41,686 nucleotides of DNA. It comes from Gemmatimonadota bacterium (lineage in GTDB: Bacteria > Gemmatimonadota > Gemmatimonadetes > Gemmatimonadales > Gemmatimonadaceae). Positions 8,137-17,614 of this stretch are shown one piece after another (the stretch's first letter is position 1; each line of letters begins with the position of its first letter). The position numbers were made by a program, and so were the translations under genes. The notes below the pieces were generated by a model. The model did not search any database, was not told where the DNA came from, and was given only the letters and a program-made list of their open reading frames with translations. The DNA is taken from NCBI GenBank assembly GCA_016218305.1, contig JACREJ010000112.1, positions 1 through 41,686 of the forward strand, in the 5' to 3' direction.

Positions 8137-8319
8137 TCAGGCGGCGCGATTGGTGGCGTTCACGGGCACCGACTGCGGGCGGGCGAGGTAGACCTTCTCA
8201 CGTCCGGGGCCCAGCGCGTCGCGGCGGACCGGATACGGGATCCACCCGATGATCGTGCCGCGCTCGTCGCAGAGGCACAGAAGAGATCCGGCGGTTGTCA
8301 TCAGTACTCTGGCTTCCAT
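8137..8319 (-). CDS. Small protein of unknown function upstream of pyrR
   Basis: 60 residues beginning MEARVLMTTAGSLLCLCDER, with a Cys pair (CLC), a GWIPYPVRRDALGPG segment and a short polar tail. I recognise no family. Support for a real gene comes from a strong Shine-Dalgarno GGAGG eight bases before the ATG at 8317-8319, and from a clean hairpin terminator about 90 bases after the stop. The frame also extends five codons upstream to another ATG, but the Shine-Dalgarno favours the shorter form. Position between the SRAP promoter region and pyrR is compatible with a stand-alone transcript or a leader gene for pyr expression. Confidence 0.55.
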   Translation of the reverse strand: MEARVLMTTAGSLLCLCDERGTIIGWIPYPVRRDALGPGREKVYLARPQSVPVNATNRAA

Positions 8320-8402
8320 TGGGGGGTCCTCCATCTATCGACCCGGCTGTCGCGTGCCGCCGGGGGGTTCACTCTCTCTGACACTTCACGCGCCCGAAAG
8401 GT

Positions 8403-8431
8403 TTGCGACCCGTGTCACGGGGGCGTATTCT
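8403..8431 (+). promoter_or_regulatory. Sigma-70-like promoter for the SRAP gene
   Basis: TTGCGA at 8403-8408 and TATTCT at 8426-8431 are separated by exactly 17 bases. Transcription would begin near 8438, giving a leader of about 40 bases before the ATG at 8477. It is the best-looking housekeeping promoter that I find in the window. Confidence 0.55.
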
Positions 8432-8476
8432 GCCGGTATCGGCTCTGTCTCCCCTGTCCCCTGCACCCCCTGACCG

Positions 8477-9154
8477 ATGTGCGGCCGCTTTGCGCTCTCG
8501 AAGAGCGATCGAATTGACTGGGCGCAGTTCGGGGTGAAGCGCGGCCCCATGCTGCCACCGCACTGGAACCTCGGCCCCGGCCGGGCGATTGCTGCCGTGC
8601 GGGACGCCGGCGCGGAGGCGGAGGTGGCCATGCTCCGCTGGGGTCTCGTCCCCTTCTGGGCCTCCGATCCGACCATCGGCGGCCGCCTGGCGAACGCGCG
8701 CGCCGAGTCGGTGGCGGACAAGCCGGCCTTCCGGGCGGCGTTTCGCGCGCGCCGCTGCCTGATTCCGGCAGACGGCTTCTACGAGTGGCAGGTCGTGAAG
8801 GGGATGACCAAGAAGCAGCCGTGGTTCGTGCAGCGTGCGGACGGCGGCGTGTTCGCGCTGGCCGGGCTGTGGGAGCGGTGGGAGCCGAAGGCTGGCGGCG
8901 AGGTCATCGAGTCGTGCACGCTTCTCACGACGGAGCCGAACGCGCTGATGGCGCCCATTCACTCGCGGATGCCGGTGATCATCCCGCCGGCGTCGTACGC
9001 GGCGTGGCTGTCACCGGAGACGGATGGGGCGACGGCACGCGCGCTCGTCGCCGCGTGGGAGCCGGCGGAGTGGCGGGCGCATCGCGTGGGGCTGCGCGTG
9101 AACGCGACGGCGAACGACGACGAAGCGTGCGCCGCGCCGACCGCTGACGACTGA
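8477..9154 (+). CDS. SRAP domain protein (YedK/HMCES family) that crosslinks abasic sites
   Basis: 225 residues. It begins MCGRFAL, so after Met removal Cys2 is the catalytic residue that forms a covalent link with abasic sites in single-stranded DNA. Other family landmarks are RLANARAES (Asn), the IPADGFYEW segment with the active Glu, and PIHSRMPVII with the active His. The C-terminus ends with an acidic tail. The gene stands alone on the plus strand with its own promoter. A strong hairpin follows it. The name SOS-response-associated peptidase is historical; a LexA box is not evident here. Confidence 0.93.
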   Translation: MCGRFALSKSDRIDWAQFGVKRGPMLPPHWNLGPGRAIAAVRDAGAEAEVAMLRWGLVPFWASDPTIGGRLANARAESVADKPAFRAAFRARRCLIPADGFYEWQVVKGMTKKQPWFVQRADGGVFALAGLWERWEPKAGGEVIESCTLLTTEPNALMAPIHSRMPVIIPPASYAAWLSPETDGATARALVAAWEPAEWRAHRVGLRVNATANDDEACAAPTADD

Positions 9155-9285
9155 AGCTCGCTCGACGTGCTCGCTGCGGCGCAGCGCGGGGGACCCCTCC
9201 CGCGCAATTGTCGGGCCTGACTGGCGCAGCTCTCTTGCGGCGCGTCGACGCGTGGGCCGCACGGCCGACCATCCGCGGGGCGTGC

Positions 9286-9324
9286 ACGAAGCCCGCGGAG
9301 CAGGATCGCTCTCGCGGGCTTCGT
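9286..9324. terminator. Bidirectional hairpin terminator between SRAP and NTF2-like lipoprotein genes
   Basis: ACGAAGCCCGCG (9286-9297) is the exact reverse complement of CGCGGGCTTCGT (9313-9324), with a 15-base loop that can pair further (AGAGCGATC-like bases). It lies between convergent genes, and TTGT follows on the plus strand. Confidence 0.7.
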
Positions 9325-9350
9325 TGTCGCAATCACCGACGGGCTTCGGC

Positions 9351-9821
9351 TTACTTCTTGACCGGCGGATCGGGGATGCTGACCTGGGCGACCGTCTTCA
9401 TCGAGCCGTCCGGTTGCCGCTGGCTGACCGCCACAACGTAACCGGTGGGCGCGGTCACCCCACCTGTGAAACGGCTCACGGAGTAGGCCATGTCGCCGCT
9501 GGCACCCCACTTGACGATCTCGAGCTTGAGGTCCTTGCCGGCGCCCGGCGTCTTCAGCGCCTCCGTCCAGAAGGCCGTGATGCCGGCCGCGGAGTCATAC
9601 TTGCCTCGCGCGTTGATGAAGACGGCATCATCGGTAAAGGACTGGCCCACCTTGGCGGCGTCGCCAGCATTCAGGGCGGCCACCGTCGCCTGAACCGATT
9701 CTTCGACGCTCTGCTGCGTGATCGGCGGCGGCGCGGCAGGCTCTTCCTTGGCTGGAGCGGCGCAGGACGCGACCGCGACGACGAGCACAGCGGGGATCGT
9801 GCGTGAGAGGCGAGCGTACAT
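9351..9821 (-). CDS. NTF2/SnoaL-like (DUF4440-type) lipoprotein
   Basis: 156 residues. An N-terminal signal (IPAVLVVAVASC) ends in a Cys at about residue 19, so it is a probable lipoprotein. A short Pro/Ala linker follows. Then comes a cystatin-like cone fold pattern: VEESVQATVAALNAGDAAKVGQ..., DDAVFINARGKYDSAAGITAFWTEAL, and a C-terminal beta-rich part. Such domains bind small ligands or serve as enzymes; no activity can be assigned. The ATG at 9819-9821 is set by a strong AGGAGG about seven bases upstream. The frame is open further upstream, but that is not coding-like. Confidence 0.8.
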   Translation of the reverse strand: MYARLSRTIPAVLVVAVASCAAPAKEEPAAPPPITQQSVEESVQATVAALNAGDAAKVGQSFTDDAVFINARGKYDSAAGITAFWTEALKTPGAGKDLKLEIVKWGASGDMAYSVSRFTGGVTAPTGYVVAVSQRQPDGSMKTVAQVSIPDPPVKK

Positions 9822-9938
9822 CAGCAACCTCCTGAGGGGGGGGACCCACGAGCGCGACTCGCGTGTATTCTGTCGCCGATCGGCGGCGGGCGCAATCCGC
9901 CGGTCGGCAGCTCGAGCCGGAGAGGCTGGCTCAACGCG

Positions 9939-9972
9939 ACGGCCCCGTCGCACGAAGGTGCGGAGGGGCCGT
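9939..9972 (-). terminator. Hairpin downstream of tRNA-Ser(GGA)
   Basis: ACGGCCCC (9939-9946) pairs with GGGGCCGT (9965-9972), with an inner GCAC/GTGC stem. It lies about 45 bases after the 3' end of the minus-strand tRNA gene. It lacks a clear U-tract, so termination is probable rather than certain. Confidence 0.45.
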
Positions 9973-10017
9973 GATTTCGCTTCAGGTGCGGGGTGCTGGG
10001 TGCAGGGGAGCTATTAA

Positions 10018-10105
10018 CGGACAGGGTGGGATTCGAACCCACGGTACGCTTTTGACGTACACACACTTTCCAGGCGTGCGCCTTAAACCACTCGGCCACC
10101 TGTCC
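10018..10105 (-). tRNA. tRNA-Ser (anticodon GGA)
   Basis: Read on the minus strand. A 7-bp acceptor stem GGACAGG/CCTGTCC, D arm TGGCCGAGTGG, anticodon stem CACGC/GTGTG with loop CTGGAAA (anticodon GGA), a long variable arm (GTACG paired with a CGTAC-type arm) typical of class II serine tRNAs, and T arm with GTTCGAATC. The discriminator is G and no CCA is encoded. It reads UCC and UCU codons. The gene lies just downstream of a family A repeat and another tRNA-Ser. Confidence 0.95.
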
Positions 10106-10112
10106 GGGAACC

Positions 10113-10160
10113 ACAGAAAGACAACAGAAAAACAACAGAAAGACAACAGAGAAACAACAG
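10113..10160. repeat. Family A repeat, single arm, between two tRNA-Ser genes
   Basis: Four 11-base units of type ACAGAAAGACA/ACAACAGARA run on the plus strand without a matching inverted arm nearby. It lies in the 120-base gap between the two tRNA-Ser genes, just upstream of the 5' end of tRNA-Ser(GGA). The sequence is nearly the same as one arm of the palindrome at 3212-3342. Confidence 0.8.
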
Positions 10161-10225
10161 ACTCCCGCCCTACCGAACGACAGCGCGCCGGTGCGAGCAC
10201 CGACGCGCTGCGCGTCTTCATCGAA

Positions 10226-10312
10226 CGGACAGGGTGAGATTCGAACTCACGGTACCGTTGCCGGTACGCCGGTTTTCGAGACCGGTGCCTTCAGCCACTC
10301 GGCCACCTGTCC
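10226..10312 (-). tRNA. tRNA-Ser (anticodon CGA)
   Basis: Read on the minus strand. The acceptor stem GGACAGG/CCTGTCC and D arm are the same as in the neighbouring tRNA-Ser. The anticodon stem CCGGT/ACCGG has loop CTCGAAA (anticodon CGA). The long variable arm is GTACC-ggcaac-GGTAC, and the T arm contains GTTCGAATC. The discriminator is G and no CCA is encoded. It reads UCG. The shared outer parts suggest divergence after an old duplication of one serine tRNA gene, or shared identity elements. Confidence 0.95.
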
Positions 10313-10365
10313 AAGGCAAGATTTGAAAAATATCCCGACGACGCGGGTGGGTCAACGGGAGACGG

Positions 10366-10523
10366 CGATTGGGAGTGTGATCTCGGATGAGGATTGGAGA
10401 TTCCGATTCGCGGTCCGGATCACGATGAGGCGTGCAGATTGCATCGCCCGCCCTGCCCATCGTCGTCCATATCGCTCATCCGCACCGCAAATCCAAATCC
10501 GAGATCCCCATCCGAGATCCTCG
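10366..10523. repeat. Family C degenerate inverted repeat between tRNA-Ser(CGA) and namZ
   Basis: Left arm from 10366 (CGATTGGGAGTGTGATCTCG...) is GGAT/GATT-rich. The right arm (about 10470-10523, with AAATCCAAATCCGAGATCCC and ATCCGAGATCC) is complementary in style. It sits between divergent genes, as does the copy at 2713. The first 20 bases differ at only one position from the reverse of the right arm at 2713-2875. Confidence 0.75.
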
Positions 10524-10573
10524 TTGGACGCGCCTCGTTGCCCCCCTCTGCCTCCCGTGCCACTTTTAGGCTC

Positions 10574-11794
10574 ATGACTACTCTCCGCCGACTCCTCCTC
10601 GCGACTACGGCCCTCGCCGTGGTCGGCTCCCCTGCCCTCGCCCAGCCCAAGGTCAAGACGGGTATCGAGGTGCTCCTCAAGGACTCGCTCCACCTCGTGC
10701 GCGGAAAGCGCGTGGGGCTGCTCACCAACCATAGCGGCCGCCTCCCCGACGGCACGAGCACCGTGGACGCGCTCTTCCGGACGCCCGGCGTCAAGCTGAC
10801 CGCACTCTTCGGTCCGGAGCACGGCATCCGCGGCGTCGCCAAGGCCGGTGAGAAGATCGCCACCGAGGTCGACCCGGCCACGGGCGTCATGGTCTACTCG
10901 CTGTACGGTGACGTGCGCGCCCCCACCCCCGAGATGCTGAAGACGGTGGACGTGCTGCTCTACGACATCCAGGACGTCGGCGCGCGCGTCTACACGTATC
11001 AGTGGACGATGGCGCTGGCGCTCGAGGCGGCGGGCAAGGCGGGCGTGCCCTTCATCATCCTCGACCGTCCGAACCCGATCCGCGCCGACAAGGTGGACGG
11101 CGGCATGCTCGACACGGCCTTCTCGTCGCTCGTCGGGCTCCATCCGGTGGCGCTCCGCTACGGCTTCACGCCGGGCGAACTGGGGCGCTGGCTCGTCGGC
11201 AGCGGCCGGGTCAAGGCCGAGGTGAAGGTGGTGCCGATGCAGGGCTACAAGCGCGCGATGTACTACGAGGACACGGGCCTGCCCTGGGTGCATCCGTCGC
11301 CCAACCTGCGCAACAACGACGCCAACGTCCTCTACACCGGCACGGTGTTCTTCGAGGGCGTCAACGTGAGCGAGGGGCGCGGCACCGACAACCCGTTCGC
11401 GCAGGTGGGCGCCAGCTGGCTCACCGATGCGGGCGCCATCGTGAAGGCGTTGAACGACAAGAAGATCCCCGGCGTCTGGTTCGACTCGGTGCTGAAGCCG
11501 GTGGAAGCGGGCTACGAGTTCGGCGGCCAGACGATTCCGATGATCCGCGCGACCGTGACCGACCGCGACGCGGTGGTGCCGGTGAACGTCGGGGCGCACA
11601 TGCTCCGCGCCATTTACGAGCGCCACAAGGACAAGTGGGAGTGGCGGAAGGGCTCCATTGACCGGCTCTCCGGCAGCGCGCGCCTGCGCGAAGCGGTGGA
11701 GAAGGACGGCGGCATCGAGGCCTTGCTCCCGGTCTATCAGGCCGAGGCGAACAAGTTTCTGACGGAATCGAAGAAGTACTGGATCTACAAGTAG
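10574..11794 (+). CDS. namZ: Exported DUF1343 protein, NamZ-like exo-beta-N-acetylmuramidase
   Basis: 406 residues with an N-terminal signal peptide (LLLATTALAVVGSPALAQ, cleavage after AQA-type site near residue 24). The mature part carries DUF1343/PF07075 landmarks: GLLTNHSGR, FGPEHGIRG, DIQDVGARVYTYQWTMA, DRPNP, PSPNLRN and FEGVNVSEGRGT. NamZ removes N-acetylmuramic acid from the non-reducing ends of peptidoglycan fragments, so a cell-wall recycling role in the periplasm or outside is likely. The start ATG 10574 fits the signal peptide. The AT-rich patch CTTTTAGG ends only a few bases before the ATG, so a very short leader is possible. The family call is firm, the exact activity inferred. 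Confidence 0.88.
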   Translation: MTTLRRLLLATTALAVVGSPALAQPKVKTGIEVLLKDSLHLVRGKRVGLLTNHSGRLPDGTSTVDALFRTPGVKLTALFGPEHGIRGVAKAGEKIATEVDPATGVMVYSLYGDVRAPTPEMLKTVDVLLYDIQDVGARVYTYQWTMALALEAAGKAGVPFIILDRPNPIRADKVDGGMLDTAFSSLVGLHPVALRYGFTPGELGRWLVGSGRVKAEVKVVPMQGYKRAMYYEDTGLPWVHPSPNLRNNDANVLYTGTVFFEGVNVSEGRGTDNPFAQVGASWLTDAGAIVKALNDKKIPGVWFDSVLKPVEAGYEFGGQTIPMIRATVTDRDAVVPVNVGAHMLRAIYERHKDKWEWRKGSIDRLSGSARLREAVEKDGGIEALLPVYQAEANKFLTESKKYWIYK

Positions 11795-11925
11795 CTTCGA
11801 CCGCGAAGGACGAAGGGCGCGAAGGGCCGCGAAGAGTGACCTCTCTTCGCGACCCTTTGAGCACCTGGTCCTTGCCGGTCGATCGCCTTCGCGCCCCTTC
11901 GCGTCCCTCGTGCTTCGTTGTTGTC
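11795..11925. repeat. Family D palindrome (GCGAAGG units), probable bidirectional terminator
   Basis: Between the convergent namZ and tadA. A perfect inner stem CGCGAAGAG (11828-11836) pairs with CTCTTCGCG (11843-11851), and AAGGG/CCCTT extends it. An outer pair of GCGAAGGACGAAGGGCGCG-like and CTTCGCGCCCCTTCGCG-like arms (about 11802-11825 and 11885-11909) surrounds it. The design is the same as the family A palindrome (short degenerate units in long arms around a compact hairpin) but the unit is different. Confidence 0.75.
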
Positions 11926-11929
11926 GCTT

Positions 11930-12418
11930 CTATCGCCTCGACGCGAAGAACTCGCTGAGAATTGCGCTGCACTCCTCCGCGCGCACGCCGCCCTTCACTT
12001 CGGGACGGTGGTTGAGCTTCGGATTGCGCAGCAGGTCGTGCACCGACCCCGCCATTCCCGCCTTGTCGTCCCACGCGCCGAAGACGACGCGACCGACGCG
12101 CGCGAGCACGATGGCGCCGGCACACATCGCGCACGGCTCGAGCGTCACGTACAGCGTGGCCTGCCCCATGCGCGTGTCGCCGGCGGCATAGGCGCCGGCC
12201 TTGATGACGCGCATCTCGGCGTGCTGCGTAGCGTCCCTGGTGGCGACCATCGCGTTGCACGCCTTTGCCACCGCGGCGCCCGACACGAGCAGCACCGCGC
12301 CCACGGGCACCTCGCCCTTCGCCGCGGCGCTCCGCGCCTCGTCGAGGGCGACGCCCATCCAGTACGCATCTTCCGCGTCGCGGGAGGCGAAGGTCACGGG
12401 GCCGGGCTGTGGCGTCAT
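11930..12418 (-). CDS. tadA: tRNA adenosine(34) deaminase TadA
   Basis: 162 residues of the cytidine/deoxycytidylate deaminase fold. Zinc ligands and catalytic Glu are in HAEM (about residue 67) and PCAMC (about residue 94). The N-terminal part has MGVALDEARSAAAKGEVPVGAV. It converts A34 to inosine in tRNA-Arg(ACG). A guanine-deaminase-like enzyme is the alternative, but length and motifs favour TadA. The ATG is at 12416-12418. It follows the lipoprotein gene on the same strand by eight bases. Confidence 0.92.
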   Translation of the reverse strand: MTPQPGPVTFASRDAEDAYWMGVALDEARSAAAKGEVPVGAVLLVSGAAVAKACNAMVATRDATQHAEMRVIKAGAYAAGDTRMGQATLYVTLEPCAMCAGAIVLARVGRVVFGAWDDKAGMAGSVHDLLRNPKLNHRPEVKGGVRAEECSAILSEFFASRR

Positions 12419-12426
12419 GCTGGAAT

Positions 12427-13386
12427 CTACCGCGCCTGCGGCGTCCAGCCGTAGTGCAGGCGGAGGAATTCCAGCGTCGACGTCACGATGGCGCTGGCAA
12501 ACCGGGTGAGGTTCTCGGGCGTGTCACGCGCTCCGACGCGAAAGGCCTCGATTTGCACCGCATCGACGTTTCCGCCGAGCGAGGAACCATGCCGCTGGAC
12601 GGTATAACCGCCGTCGAAATAGGGCTCCTGGGCCGCGGGGGCCGGGTCGGACGGCGCGGGGACGGAGGGAAAGCCGTTCGCTGCGAAGAGCGCCCCCAGG
12701 CTCGTCGCTCCCCGCTTGAGGGCCGCGGGCGCCGTCCCACTGGCATTCGCGGTGAACAGGCGACCAATGCTCGACGCGGCCAGCGCGGGGCTGGAGGCGA
12801 GCGCGGCGTCGCTCAGCCGCAGCGTTGCCGCGTCGATGTCGTAGCCCAGTTCGAGCCGCGGCACGGCGTGCGCATGCCCGTGCAGGTCGATCAGCAACCC
12901 GCGGGTGCCGCTCCCGGAGACGCGTCCGCGAGCGGACTCGATGAACCTGTGGTACGAACTCCACGCGGGTGTCAGCGACGCGAGCCCGTCAGTGGCCTCC
13001 ACGACCTCACGATTCGCGTCGAGCTTTGAACGGTGCAGACGGTTGATCACCAGGTGAGGCCGGCGCCCCGTGCGCGCGTAGAACTCCGCGGCGACCCGTC
13101 GGGCCAGCTCCTCGGTGTTCACGTCTGCATCGCTGATGCAGGCGGCGCAATCACGATCCGGCAGCGCCGCCGGCTTCAGCGCGCCGCCATGGGGGGCGGA
13201 GACGATGAGCGGCGCGTCGCCGGTGGTGTACTCGATATATCCGGCGGCGTCCGTCAGGACGGTGCCCGGCGCGACACAGTCGGGACACCCCTTGGGCGTT
13301 GGCTGGAGCGTCGCTTTGTCGCCGCAGGCGGCGAGCAGCACCCCCAGCGACAGCCCCCGGAGAGACAGCCGAACCCGGCGCGTCAC
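12427..13386 (-). CDS. N-formylglutamate amidohydrolase-like lipoprotein
   Basis: 319 residues. The signal LSLGVLLAAC ends in a lipobox, so it is anchored in an envelope membrane. The catalytic-domain pattern of the FGase family is visible: SAPHGG, DVNTEELARRVAAEF, NRLHRSKLDANRE, LIDLHGHAH, QRHG and a late VQIEAFR. Canonical FGases are cytoplasmic enzymes of histidine or formylglutamate breakdown. An envelope-anchored version with three extra Cys (CPDC, CAAC regions) suggests another amide substrate, possibly in the periplasm. The start is GTG at 13384-13386, only three bases after the clpB stop, so it is probably co-transcribed with clpB. Confidence 0.82.
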   Translation of the reverse strand: MTRRVRLSLRGLSLGVLLAACGDKATLQPTPKGCPDCVAPGTVLTDAAGYIEYTTGDAPLIVSAPHGGALKPAALPDRDCAACISDADVNTEELARRVAAEFYARTGRRPHLVINRLHRSKLDANREVVEATDGLASLTPAWSSYHRFIESARGRVSGSGTRGLLIDLHGHAHAVPRLELGYDIDAATLRLSDAALASSPALAASSIGRLFTANASGTAPAALKRGATSLGALFAANGFPSVPAPSDPAPAAQEPYFDGGYTVQRHGSSLGGNVDAVQIEAFRVGARDTPENLTRFASAIVTSTLEFLRLHYGWTPQAR

Positions 13387-13389
13387 GAG

Positions 13390-15975
<2,586 letters not shown>

Positions 15976-16148
15976 CGGACCAAGGAGGCGGAGGGGTGCA
16001 GGGGCTTGGTTATGAGAGACGAGTGGAGCGCGGAGGGAGGAGAGAGGAGACATCGCTCCCTACGTGCAACTGTGGTGCCGTGCTTCGCCCGCCGTTCCGG
16101 CATCCTCGTGCGCCGGGCCGCGCGCTCGATGCGCCGCGGCGGCAGGGA

Positions 16149-16967
16149 CTACGGTGAAATCCGGTACTCCCGACGGATCTTCCTGACCTGCGCCTCGCCC
16201 TTCCACTTCGTCGCCCACGGGAAGAGGCGCCACACCCACCAGAGCGCCTTGGCGTAGAACGGGTAGACGATGAGCGCCTCGTTGCGCTCGACGCCGGCGA
16301 AGAGGCGGGAGATCAGGCCTTCCACCGGCATGATCGGGAACGGCGCCATCGTGCGCATGGCGTCTGGCTTGAGCCCCGCGACGAGCGTGCGGCTGTAGAT
16401 GTTGCTCTCGATGAAGCCCGGGCAGACGGCGCTGACCTGCACGCCCAGCCCCGCCCCCTCGAGACGCAGCGCATGCGTGAGACTCACCACCGCCCACTTG
16501 GACGCGCCGTACGCGCTGAGGCCCGGCGTGGGAATCAACCCGGCGAGCGAGGCGGTGTTGACGAGATGACCGTGCCCCTGCACCGCCATGCGCCGGAAGG
16601 CCGCGTGCGCCACGTGAATGACGCCGAAGAGGTTCACGTCCATCACGCGCCGCCACTGGTCGATGGTGGAGTCGCGGAACTCGCCGGCAAAGCCGATGCC
16701 GGCATTGTTGAAGCAGACGTCAATCCGCCCCTCGGCGGCAACGATCTCGGCGATGGCGCGCTCGACGTCGGCGGCATCGGTGACGTCGAGCCGGCGCTCG
16801 CGGGCGCGGCCGCCATCGGCGCGACACTCGCCGGCCACGGCGTGTGCGGCGGCCGCATCGATGTCCGTGACGCAGACAATCGCCCCGCGGCGAGCCGCCT
16901 CGAGGGCGATGTGGCGTCCGATGCCGGAGCCGGCACCGGTGATGAAGACGACCTGGTCCTGGAACAT
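16149..16967 (-). CDS. Short-chain dehydrogenase/reductase
   Basis: 272 residues, classical SDR. TGAGSGIGRHIA binds the nucleotide (residues 10-21), then NNAG (about 86-89), catalytic Ser in NTASLAGLIP, and YGASK with Tyr and Lys. The Asp in VTDID after beta-2 favours NAD(H). The C-terminal tail has a Trp-rich segment ALWWVWRLFPWATKWK, perhaps an amphipathic membrane contact. The substrate is unknown. The start is ATG 16965-16967. It is followed by clpB on the same strand after a gap of 173 bases. Confidence 0.9.
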   Translation of the reverse strand: MFQDQVVFITGAGSGIGRHIALEAARRGAIVCVTDIDAAAAHAVAGECRADGGRARERRLDVTDAADVERAIAEIVAAEGRIDVCFNNAGIGFAGEFRDSTIDQWRRVMDVNLFGVIHVAHAAFRRMAVQGHGHLVNTASLAGLIPTPGLSAYGASKWAVVSLTHALRLEGAGLGVQVSAVCPGFIESNIYSRTLVAGLKPDAMRTMAPFPIMPVEGLISRLFAGVERNEALIVYPFYAKALWWVWRLFPWATKWKGEAQVRKIRREYRISP

Positions 16968-17040
16968 TCCGGGGATTGAGAGGAGGCAGGAGAAAGTGGG
17001 GTGCGGGCGGAGCCTCGGCAACGGACACCCCCGACGACGA

Positions 17041-17079
17041 AAAAAGCCGCCCGGGAGGTGGATGGTCTCCCGGGCGGCT
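17041..17079 (-). terminator. Strong intrinsic terminator after the sorting-domain protein gene
   Basis: GCCGCCCGGGAG (17047-17058) is the exact reverse complement of CTCCCGGGCGGC (17068-17079). On the minus strand the 12-bp stem is followed at once by TTTTTT. It ends the transcript of the gene at 17088-17531. Confidence 0.93.
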
Positions 17080-17087
17080 CGTATTCG

Positions 17088-17531
17088 CTACTTGGTAATC
17101 AACATCTTCTTGACGGTCCGAAGACCATCCACCTCGACGACATACATGTAGATGCCCGAGGCGACTTCGTTGCTGGTATTGCGGTAGTTGCCGTTCCAGT
17201 ACGCGGTGTACTGGCCGCACGTCAGCAGAACATTCTCCAGCGGTTGACCCCCTGCCACACTGCCCGTTCCCCCCTGAAGTACCGGGACCGCGACAAACTG
17301 CGCGAGCAGGTTGTAGACGCGGACGGAAACCTTGAACTGCTGGCTTGGATCATTCGTGCAACCAATCTCGAATGGGATCCAGGTTTCCGGGTTAAACGGA
17401 TTTGGGTAGTTCTGTTTGAGCGTTACGACGGGGCGCTTGGCGGTTCCCTGCGTGCTGCCCTGGGCCTGCGCAAGCTGTGGCATGAGGGTGAGGGTCAGCA
17501 CCGCTGCGAGTGCTGCCCAACGAAACCTCAT
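17088..17531 (-). CDS. Small exported protein made of a FlgD-like / T9SS type A-like sorting domain
   Basis: 147 residues. A signal peptide (WAALAAVLTLTLMPQLAQAQ) is followed by about 20 residues of linker. The rest looks like the C-terminal domain normally found at the end of large secreted proteins: QNYPNPFNPETWIPFEI, a VYNLLAQFV strand, YWNG, SGIYMYVVEVDG and the final KKMLITK. Two Cys (in IGCTND and LLTCGQ) may form a disulfide. There is no cargo domain in front. The AGGAG seven bases upstream fixes the ATG at 17529-17531. A strong terminator follows. The family similarity is clear, but the role of a stand-alone sorting domain is unknown. Confidence 0.8.
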   Translation of the reverse strand: MRFRWAALAAVLTLTLMPQLAQAQGSTQGTAKRPVVTLKQNYPNPFNPETWIPFEIGCTNDPSQQFKVSVRVYNLLAQFVAVPVLQGGTGSVAGGQPLENVLLTCGQYTAYWNGNYRNTSNEVASGIYMYVVEVDGLRTVKKMLITK

Positions 17532-17614
17532 CTTGACTCCTTTTCTGACAATACAGGGTCTTTGGGTTGTTCTCCTCTAGGATTAGGTGTGGATGTGATT
17601 GGCCAACAACCAAC

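Noticed and set aside
8360-8385. Possible PyrR-binding loop (CAGAGAGAG) upstream of the small gene
   Set aside because: It resembles the Bacillus loop only in part and the needed stem is not evident.
10166-10225. Possible CRISPR-like array between the tRNA genes
   Set aside because: The nearby units are direct 11-bp repeats without unique spacers of regular length, so they belong to family A arrays.
15976-16148. Heat-shock control elements before clpB
   Set aside because: I looked for CIRCE inverted repeats and sigma-32-type boxes and saw no convincing match.
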